Under the pieces are notes generated by a model. That model saw only the letters and a program-made list of their open reading frames with translations. It did no database searches and had not been told where the DNA came from. The position numbers and the translations under genes are program-made. A stretch of DNA of 14,006 bases, taken from NCBI GenBank assembly GCA_029558215.1, contig JAKQFZ010001115.1:1-14006 (forward strand). Direction: 5' to 3'. This DNA comes from Candidatus Omnitrophota bacterium (GTDB taxonomy: Bacteria; Hinthialibacterota; Hinthialibacteria; JAKQFZ01). Shown in pieces: positions 1 through 5,443 of this stretch; positions within the stretch are counted from its first letter, which is position 1; the number at the start of each line of letters is the position of its first letter.

Positions 1-6
1 TGGAGG

Positions 7-91
7 TATGCTTCGGTTGCAGAGGCTCTGCGACGCTGCCGAAGCGAGAACAGCAAGACAGCGGGCTTCGGTAGCGTCGCTCCGAAGCATA
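7..91. repeat. Long imperfect inverted repeat (26 bp hairpin)
   Basis: Bases 7-16 pair perfectly with 82-91 (10 bp). Bases 30-45 pair with 65-80 (16 bp, one G.T wobble at 38/72). The arms are separated by a 13-nt bulge on the left and one base on the right, and the loop is 46-64. This gives a 26-bp interrupted hairpin far beyond chance for a segment of this size. Each arm also contains a shorter cttcgg/ccgaag pairing, so a cruciform or branched fold is possible. There is no T-run on either side, so it is not an ordinary terminator. It could be the 5' part of a structured RNA, a mobile-element end or a REP-like sequence. No assignment is made. Confidence 0.6.
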
Positions 92-93
92 TC

Positions 94-264
94 CTGGCTC
101 TATCGGCTGGGTAACTGAGCCAGTACCTGTCGTGTGGTAGCAAGCCCGGAAATGTCCGCTCTCCAGCAATGGGTGACCTGGATCGCGCCGAACGGCTGAA
201 AAACAAGTTGGGAAGCCACCTTGACTCAGAAGAGAGCAAGATGTATATAAACGGAACCACCCAT
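94..264 (+). other. Candidate structured RNA segment, unassigned
   Basis: After the long hairpin, several complementary segments follow closely. These are 94-100 with 117-123 (7 bp), 147-150 with 155-158 (4 bp), 205-212 with 217-224 (7 of 8 bp, GAAG loop), 158-163 with 232-237 (6 bp) and 169-175 with 258-264 (7 bp). The last two pairings cross and would form a pseudoknot. Together with 7-91 this looks like a compact folded RNA of about 260 nt ending just before a ribosome-binding site. That layout resembles HEARO/omega-RNA loci, but no IscB-like protein follows and I do not recognise the family. A promoter inside the segment (221-249) argues that part of it may be plain promoter DNA. Short pairings of 6-7 bp can arise by chance. 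Confidence 0.25.
221..249 (+). promoter_or_regulatory. Sigma70-type promoter for the small peptide gene
   Basis: A -35 box TTGACT (221-226) is followed after 17 nt by TATATA (244-249). A slightly later reading, TATAAA at 246-251, has a 19-nt spacer. Transcription would begin near 257, leaving a leader of about 25 nt before the ATG at 281. The lamin-tail gene at 545 has no clear promoter of its own and may be co-transcribed. Confidence 0.45.
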
Positions 265-280
265 CTTTGAGGAACTACAG

Positions 281-433
281 ATGGATATGCCGAAACAGAC
301 GCTGACTATTGCAAGGCATGACCGGATGAAGGTCGTATTGCTTGCGCTCATGTTCGCGTCGGTTCTGGCGTTCAGGGAGACTGCACCTGCAGAAGCCAAG
401 CGGGCGCGCAAGACGACAAGGAAAGGAGAGTGA
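281..433 (+). CDS. Small exported peptide with basic tail (50 aa), hypothetical
   Basis: I do not recognise this ORF. The ATG at 281 follows a GAGG box (269-272) by 8 nt and a promoter at 221-249; the stop is TGA at 431-433. An alternative start is ATG 326 (Met16), giving 35 residues beginning MKVV, with AGG 9 nt upstream. The protein has a hydrophobic core at about residues 18-31 and an AEA sequence suited to signal peptidase I at 38-40. The ending, KRARKTTRKGE, is very basic. The mature peptide would be only about 11 residues. If it is not cleaved, it would be a single-span membrane peptide with a cationic tail. It lies 111 nt upstream of the lamin-tail gene. Function is unknown, and a chance ORF remains possible. 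Confidence 0.4.
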   Translation: MDMPKQTLTIARHDRMKVVLLALMFASVLAFRETAPAEAKRARKTTRKGE

Positions 434-490
434 TCGAAGACAGAAATAGTTCGGTAGTACCCCATCTCTGGGGCGGGCAATTGAGAACTC

Positions 491-518
491 GGGCTGATTA
501 TCTCCACAGAATCAGCCT
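491..518 (+). promoter_or_regulatory. Hairpin just upstream of the lamin-tail gene RBS
   Basis: Bases 492-499 pair perfectly with 510-517 (8 bp, plus a G.T at 491/518) around a 10-nt loop. The ribosome-binding site AGGA (531-534), 10 nt before ATG 545, begins 12 nt after the stem. No T-run follows, so termination is unlikely. It may protect the mRNA or influence translation of the downstream gene. A smaller 5-bp hairpin sits at 460-473. Confidence 0.3.
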
Positions 519-544
519 CAGCCGCGAGAAAGGAAAAGACTTAG

Positions 545-2101
545 ATGAGGAGTTTTTTAAGTTACTTTACAGGCATTGTGGCAGCGATGCTGCTCTGTAC
601 AAGCGCGATGGCAGCATTTGTAATCAATGAATTTGATTCAGACACTCCCAACACGCCGAGCACGGATTACGCGGAGTTCATCGAACTGAAGGGCGATCCG
701 GGGGAGTCGGCAAACGGCCTCGTTCTCGTGTGGTTCAACGGGAGCGGCGTTGTGTCGTACAACGCCATAGATCTCGACGGCCTTACTGCGGACGCCAACG
801 GATATATCCTGCTGGGAACCACAGCCATCGCCGGGTGCGACTACACTTTCAACGGGAACACTCTCCAAAACGGCGAGGATGCTATCGCTCTCTATACGGG
901 TGATGCAACCGACTTTCCTAATGGGACGACTCCCAAATCCGCAAACCGCATCGACCATGTCATTTACGAAACCGGTGCAGACGCAAATGCTGACTGGTCT
1001 GGGTTCGGTTATCCAACGTGGACCGTTATTGACGAGAATCAGTTTGCTAACGGAGCCAATCAAAGCGTCGCGCGGAATCCGGACAAGACCGGCGCCTTTG
1101 TGGCCTCGACGCCGACCCCAAGAGGCGCCAACCCACTGCCTTGGTATCAAGTCACACTGGGATGGACGACTCCTGCGGGCAGCCTCGCAGCTGCTCCCCT
1201 TCGAGTCAACCAGTCCATGGCACTGGGACAGAGCCTGTTCACGATTACTATCCAAAATATGTCAGGCACACCACTGACGATTAACACCTTTGTGCTGGAC
1301 GGCACGTCCAGTCCCCAATTCTCCCTCGCTACGACTCCGACGCTGCCGACAAGTCTTGCCGTTGCACAGAGTGTCGCATTCGTTGTCGGGTTCCAGGAAA
1401 CCGATGTCAGTGTCAACAAGGTCTACAGCGGCTCGATCAGCTACACCTGCGACTCACCGACCACCCCATCGGGAACAATCCCACTCTCGGCGGAATTGGT
1501 GCGTGTCACGCAGACTGCTTTGGCGGGCGCTGTCAAGATTAACGAGATCTGCTACAACCCGGGCACCGTAGACCACAACAATGACGGCTCTACCGCAAAT
1601 CAGAACGACGAGTTTGTCGAGTTGTATAACACGAAGACTTCGCCGTTCGCGATCGAAGGGTGGGAGCTCACGATTCGCAATGGCGACTCGCCCACCAGCT
1701 ATTCCTTCGTCTTCCCGACCGGTGCCACCATTGATGGCAACGGATTCGTGATCATGTTCAGTGGCGGGACACCGACCGGTTTCGCGCCGGGAACGGCCTT
1801 CGCACGAACCCTATCCCAGGCAATCATCAGAAATGTTGGGGCGCTACTGGATTTGAGCGACGGGACAACCCGAATTGATGGAGTCGCATACCTTGTCGGC
1901 GAAGACAACCCCGACGTGGACGGTTTCACAAACATGGGAGTGTCCTCGATTGCGGGAGGATCGGTTGGTCGCCGTCCAGACGGTGTGAATTCATTCAGGG
2001 CCTTTGCGCCGGGCGATGCGAACAGGCCTACGACTCCCTGCGCATCCAACAATGCCGCCTCAGGCATTCCGGCAAGGAACTGGCAGATCTACGCGGATTA
2101 G
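545..2101 (+). CDS. Secreted protein with two lamin-tail domains (518 aa)
   Basis: This is an exported protein, likely extracellular or cell-surface; lamin-tail domains are beta-sandwich modules thought to mediate binding. Residues 1-23 form a signal peptide ending in AMA. A first lamin-tail-like domain starts immediately (FVINEFD, then YAEFIELKG, residues about 24-195). Residues about 200-325 look like an immunoglobulin-fold or ASH-type beta-sandwich. A second, clearer lamin-tail domain follows (VKINEICYNPG, DEFVELYN, GWELTIRNG, about 329-480). The C-terminal stretch is low in motifs. I see no nuclease domain, PEP-CTERM, Por-secretion tail or membrane anchor, so the route to the surface is unclear. 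The start has AGGA 10 nt upstream. The family is recognised; the ligand is not. Confidence 0.85.
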   Translation: MRSFLSYFTGIVAAMLLCTSAMAAFVINEFDSDTPNTPSTDYAEFIELKGDPGESANGLVLVWFNGSGVVSYNAIDLDGLTADANGYILLGTTAIAGCDYTFNGNTLQNGEDAIALYTGDATDFPNGTTPKSANRIDHVIYETGADANADWSGFGYPTWTVIDENQFANGANQSVARNPDKTGAFVASTPTPRGANPLPWYQVTLGWTTPAGSLAAAPLRVNQSMALGQSLFTITIQNMSGTPLTINTFVLDGTSSPQFSLATTPTLPTSLAVAQSVAFVVGFQETDVSVNKVYSGSISYTCDSPTTPSGTIPLSAELVRVTQTALAGAVKINEICYNPGTVDHNNDGSTANQNDEFVELYNTKTSPFAIEGWELTIRNGDSPTSYSFVFPTGATIDGNGFVIMFSGGTPTGFAPGTAFARTLSQAIIRNVGALLDLSDGTTRIDGVAYLVGEDNPDVDGFTNMGVSSIAGGSVGRRPDGVNSFRAFAPGDANRPTTPCASNNAASGIPARNWQIYAD

Positions 2102-2108
2102 GCCAGAC

Positions 2109-2189
2109 TGCATCTTTCTTGTGCCCTGATTGCGATGCGTCTTGTCGCCTCTGTTGCTCCGGCAGCGATTTCGCGGCACAAGAGATGCA
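2109..2189 (+). other. Strong bulged stem-loop after the lamin-tail gene
   Basis: Bases 2109-2115 pair with 2183-2189 and 2118-2125 with 2175-2182. This makes 15 bp interrupted only by a 2-nt bulge (2116-2117), and it begins 8 nt after the stop codon. The 49-nt loop can form smaller hairpins. No T-run follows, so it may be a 3' stabilising structure or a factor-dependent termination site rather than a classical intrinsic terminator. Confidence 0.5.
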
Positions 2190-2204
2190 CACAAGTAGAT
2201 GGAA

Positions 2205-2241
2205 CAGGTCGGTGATGCTCGTAAACGGGTGTCCCGACCTG
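2205..2241 (+). terminator. Second stem-loop, possible terminator without T-run
   Basis: Bases 2205-2212 pair perfectly with 2234-2241 (8 bp, GC-rich) around a 21-nt loop. It follows the preceding stem-loop by 15 nt. Only a weak pyrimidine stretch (ctctt) comes after it, so intrinsic termination is uncertain. Confidence 0.25.
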
Positions 2242-2250
2242 CTCTTAGTC

Positions 2251-2281
2251 ACCATACTCACCTGGTAACCATACACACCTG
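2251..2281 (+). repeat. Imperfect 14-nt direct repeat
   Basis: The sequence accatactcacctg at 2251-2264 recurs at 2268-2281 with one mismatch, giving a 17-nt period. The rest of the 399-bp gap between the two secreted-protein genes holds two stem-loops, a short palindrome (2327-2340) and a candidate promoter. I see no convincing gene in it. Confidence 0.4.
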
Positions 2282-2430
2282 CCTGCAAGCCTTCTTACAC
2301 TCCGCCCCTCTCAATGGCAAGGAGACCAAGACAGGTCTTGACAAGAACGCCTTGCAAACAGTGCCTTGACGCAGCCTCGTCGCGTAGCAGATTTCTGATT
2401 CAGCGTGTCCTTCCAAAAGACGACTCGCAA

Positions 2431-2458
2431 TTGCAGTCCGTATCCTGCGTGATACACT
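2431..2458 (+). promoter_or_regulatory. Candidate extended -10 promoter for the glycosidase-like gene
   Basis: TTGCAG (2431-2436) is followed after 16 nt by TACACT (2453-2458), preceded by the extended -10 dinucleotide TG at 2450-2451. Transcription would begin near 2465, about 36 nt before ATG 2501. The boxes are each two matches short of consensus, so this is only a candidate. Confidence 0.3.
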
Positions 2459-2500
2459 GCACGCCACAGATCCTTCGGAGCCACGATTGGAGGCAAGCAT

Positions 2501-5050
2501 ATGTCCCTCTTCATCTCTCCCGTTCAACAGAATCTACTGTTCTTTGTGATCGCGACACTCTGGCTGTTTGTATCCCTGCCAGCAGAGGCAGATATCAACG
2601 TTGCTCTGAGCGAAAATGGAGCCATCGCCATGGCGGACTCTCAGTATGCGGATTTTGGTGTTGAGAAGGCAATAGATGGGCAATGGATTTCCTTCGGCGA
2701 TCCTGCACAGAACAACCGTTGGCATTCGTCATTGTCCGAACCGCATCCTCACTGGGTCTGGATTCAGTTCAAGCAGAAAGCACGCATAAATCGGGTGGTG
2801 GTGCGCCCTGCTGATCCGATAGATGTGCCCATTGATCTGGCAGGGGAATACAGGGTCTTGGGCGAACTCTCGATGCGCGAGATTTTCCATGCAAGGAACC
2901 TGAAGCCGGAACCGGACAAGTACTTCTATGAGTTCACCTTCGAGCCTGTCGTGACAAACAATTTCAGGCTCAGAATTGACCGATCGTCTCACGAGCCGTA
3001 TCCCAACAGCGCACAATTGTCCGAAATCGCAGTCTTCGGTTCGTTTGAGGAAGACCATCGGCCGGAGCTGAGTCAGAAGTTCTCTGAGTTGAAACCGTGT
3101 TTGGCGCCGACGGACATCAAACAACTGAGAATAGTGCAGAGTGATTCGGAAGTGGTTTTTCGCTCAGACTGGATACAGGTGAACCTGTCGCGAGAGCAAG
3201 CCCGAATGGACTATCTTTGTTGGGACAGTCTGGGCAAAGGGAAGCTGGACACAAATCTCGTCAAGCCCGGCGCTGACGGTGGAGTTCAGATTTCTCTTCC
3301 TTCCGTTCCTGCTCTGACGCTCGATCGCTGCCATGTAGAAGGCAATGTGTTGCGATATGAAATGGGGTGGGGCGATTCGGGTTCGGTTCTTTGGGAAACC
3401 CGTGTAGAAGAGAAAAGTCTCGACTTTGCACTCTCCTGGAACGCGCCTCGGTCGGCAGTTTTCAACCTCGAACCAACCTTGAAATTCAACCTTGCCGTTG
3501 ACCAGACTCCGGTTGCGCCCTTGGTGAATCCCCTGCCTGGCAACTCCGCACCGTTCCCCTGTCTTCTTCATGCGTCCGACTTCGGATCTTTGCTGGTCGA
3601 GGCTGTCGGCGAGAGCAACCCCCGAGTCATTGCGGAATCCGTCCGTCACCTGGCTCAGTTCAATTTGTTGTTCACGCTGAAGAAGCCTTCCGACGAACTG
3701 GAAGACTTGAGTCCGTCCGGTTGCTGCAAATACCGTTGTGAGGTGCGTTCAGATACGGTACCTTTCGAGGAACTCATCGCCGGAGACGCCCGACTTGCAG
3801 AGTTGCCCAGACATTGGCTCAATGTGTTCCAGTATCGTCCCGACATAGGTATTCTGGCAAACAATGTCGTAAGCGACAATGTGCTCTTTTGTATGTTCAC
3901 CTTCTCGGGACTGGCTCCTTACACGCCCCTGTTGCCCGGCAATATCGAGGCGATCGAACTGGTTCGGGAGTCACTGGATCGCTATTTCGGCGGCGCTCCA
4001 GGCTATGGTCAGAACACAGACCACTTCACCGATTCGATTCCCTCGATGCTCATCGCTGCTTGGGATGTCATCGTGACCAAGGGTGATATGGATCTGCTTT
4101 CACGTTGGCTTCCGAAGATGGAGCAGTTGGCGGAAACCATCGAAGGACAAGACCGAAACGGAAATGGTCTGCTCGAGTCCAGGCGCACAGGCAATCGCGG
4201 CGAAGGGCTGGAGCCTCACATGCGCACGGGCAATTGGTGGGACTGCATCAACTTCGGCCATGAGGACGCCTATGTCTCCGCTCTTGCCTATCGAGCATTT
4301 CGAGGTCTGGCGCATCTCGAGCGACTGGCGGGTCGCGTTGAGCAGGCAGCACGTTTTGATGGGGATGCTGACCGGATCAAGCAAGTCTATTTCAAGACTT
4401 TCTACAACTCCGAGACAGGAATTCTGGCGGGCTGGAAGAGCGAGGATGGGGAACTGCATGACTATTGGTTCACCTTCATCAACGGAATCGCTATCGCCTA
4501 CGATTTGGTGCCCGAAGACGAAGCGGGCGCCATCATGGATCGGCTCCAAGCCAAGATGAAAGAGGTTGGATATGACCGATTTGATCTGGGGCTACCAGGC
4601 AATCTCGTACCTGTCGCAAAGAATGACTACGTCTTCCAGGGAGCCTTGGGCTCACCGAAAGAAGAGGACGGAAGTGACACATTCGGTGTTTTTGAGAATG
4701 GCGGAGCGACGGCCTGTTATGCCTATTTCTATGTTCAGGCACTCTATCAACTCGGGCGCAGAGAGGAAGCCGATCAGATTCTCTGGCCGATGATAGAAAC
4801 ATACGCCAGGGGCGGATTCCAGAACGGTGTTGGAAAGGGTGGCGAGTGGAGACGTTGGGACGGAACACCCTCAGGCTATGAGGGCTTTCTGGCGGACGCA
4901 TACTACAGCCAACTCGCTCTCTTCACTGGATACTATGGCATTCTGCTCGGTGACGTGGGGTTCAAACTGGCACCTTGGTCGCCCCTGAAAGGCCAGAAAG
5001 TGGCAACAAAGTTGAAGTTCATGGGCAAGAATGTGAGCTGGATAGACTAG
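2501..5050 (+). CDS. Secreted discoidin-domain, six-hairpin glycosidase-like protein (849 aa)
   Basis: This is a probable exported carbohydrate-active enzyme. Residues 1-30 form a signal peptide (hydrophobic run, then AEA). Residues about 31-185 resemble an F5/8 type C (discoidin) sugar-binding domain: VEKAIDG near the start, then RWHSS, WVWIQFKQKARINRV, and a closing LSEIAVFG. A beta-rich linker region follows to about 430. Residues about 430-849 look like an (alpha/alpha)6 toroid. Its marks are DHFTDSIPSMLIAAWD near 508, the acidic turn DRNGNGLLE near 553, GNWWDCINFGHEDAY near 578, FENGGATACYAYFY near 731 and GGEWRRWDGTPSGYEG near 780. I cannot fix a GH family; GH78, GH94 and GH63-like clans are the comparison points. 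Candidate acids are Asp/Glu in those motifs. GGAGG lies 7 nt before the ATG. Confidence 0.75.
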   Translation: MSLFISPVQQNLLFFVIATLWLFVSLPAEADINVALSENGAIAMADSQYADFGVEKAIDGQWISFGDPAQNNRWHSSLSEPHPHWVWIQFKQKARINRVVVRPADPIDVPIDLAGEYRVLGELSMREIFHARNLKPEPDKYFYEFTFEPVVTNNFRLRIDRSSHEPYPNSAQLSEIAVFGSFEEDHRPELSQKFSELKPCLAPTDIKQLRIVQSDSEVVFRSDWIQVNLSREQARMDYLCWDSLGKGKLDTNLVKPGADGGVQISLPSVPALTLDRCHVEGNVLRYEMGWGDSGSVLWETRVEEKSLDFALSWNAPRSAVFNLEPTLKFNLAVDQTPVAPLVNPLPGNSAPFPCLLHASDFGSLLVEAVGESNPRVIAESVRHLAQFNLLFTLKKPSDELEDLSPSGCCKYRCEVRSDTVPFEELIAGDARLAELPRHWLNVFQYRPDIGILANNVVSDNVLFCMFTFSGLAPYTPLLPGNIEAIELVRESLDRYFGGAPGYGQNTDHFTDSIPSMLIAAWDVIVTKGDMDLLSRWLPKMEQLAETIEGQDRNGNGLLESRRTGNRGEGLEPHMRTGNWWDCINFGHEDAYVSALAYRAFRGLAHLERLAGRVEQAARFDGDADRIKQVYFKTFYNSETGILAGWKSEDGELHDYWFTFINGIAIAYDLVPEDEAGAIMDRLQAKMKEVGYDRFDLGLPGNLVPVAKNDYVFQGALGSPKEEDGSDTFGVFENGGATACYAYFYVQALYQLGRREEADQILWPMIETYARGGFQNGVGKGGEWRRWDGTPSGYEGFLADAYYSQLALFTGYYGILLGDVGFKLAPWSPLKGQKVATKLKFMGKNVSWID

Positions 5051-5095
5051 GTTCCGAACTGCTTACCCCAGAGCCAGATTTTAGCGCTTGCCGGC

Positions 5096-5150
5096 TGTTG
5101 AAGTACTCTCTCTGTTGCTCAGGACAGAAATGTGCTTGTTCAACAATTTA
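5096..5150 (+). terminator. Weak candidate terminator after the glycosidase-like gene
   Basis: Bases 5096-5102 pair perfectly with 5139-5145 (7 bp). A 5-bp hairpin sits inside the long loop, and an A/T-rich stretch (atttatt) follows. The stem is short and the loop large, so support is thin. It lies between the glycosidase-like gene and the gyrB promoter. Confidence 0.2.
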
Positions 5151-5207
5151 TTGGGGTATCTCCGCTTTCTGGTATCAAGATATTGTCGTTTGAGGGAAGC
5201 GTTGTCC

Positions 5208-5236
5208 TTGACAAAAGCAGCCCATTTCCCTACAAT
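5208..5236 (+). promoter_or_regulatory. Strong sigma70 promoter of gyrB
   Basis: A perfect -35 box TTGACA (5208-5213) is separated by exactly 17 nt from TACAAT (5231-5236), a five-of-six match to the -10 consensus. Transcription should begin near 5243, about 200 nt upstream of the gyrB start codon. This is the best-looking promoter in the window. Confidence 0.75.
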
Positions 5237-5242
5237 ACAATA

Positions 5243-5443
5243 GATTTTGCAGATTCAGCAGGTTGTGCCTGCACCCGTGTGGGCAATGCCCAATTTGTCG
5301 GCAGAGTGCTCATCGAGGAGAACGGAGTTCTTTGGGTCTGCTCTATGAGAGCAGGACTTGTATTTGTGTGCATTACGACGATGTGTCAAGCCGACACACG
5401 CCAGTTTAAGAGTGTTTATTCTTTGGGAGAGTGAGAAACAACA
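5243..5443 (+). promoter_or_regulatory. Long structured 5' leader of gyrB
   Basis: The leader downstream of the promoter contains four compact hairpins. These are 5258-5262/5268-5272 (5 bp), 5280-5284/5288-5292 (5 bp), 5338-5344/5348-5354 (7 bp, 3-nt loop) and 5382-5387/5393-5398 (6 bp). A 29-codon ORF (5345-5434) starts in the loop of the third hairpin and stops 9 nt before the gyrB ATG, but its ribosome-binding site is poor. I recognise no known riboswitch. The gyrB ribosome-binding site is GGGAG (5425-5429), rather far (14 nt) from the ATG. Confidence 0.4.

Noticed and set aside
110..130. Resemblance to the GCCAG-ACCTG end of a cobalamin riboswitch
   Set aside because: The other conserved riboswitch segments are absent and no cobalamin-related gene follows.
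638..1255. 205-codon ORF on the - strand inside the lamin-tail gene
   Set aside because: It is fully covered by a well-supported + strand gene; its composition is not protein-like and it has no ribosome-binding site or motif.
5132..5434. 100-codon + strand ORF upstream of gyrB
   Set aside because: It begins upstream of the strong gyrB promoter, has no good ribosome-binding site and no recognisable features; only its last 29 codons would be on the gyrB transcript.
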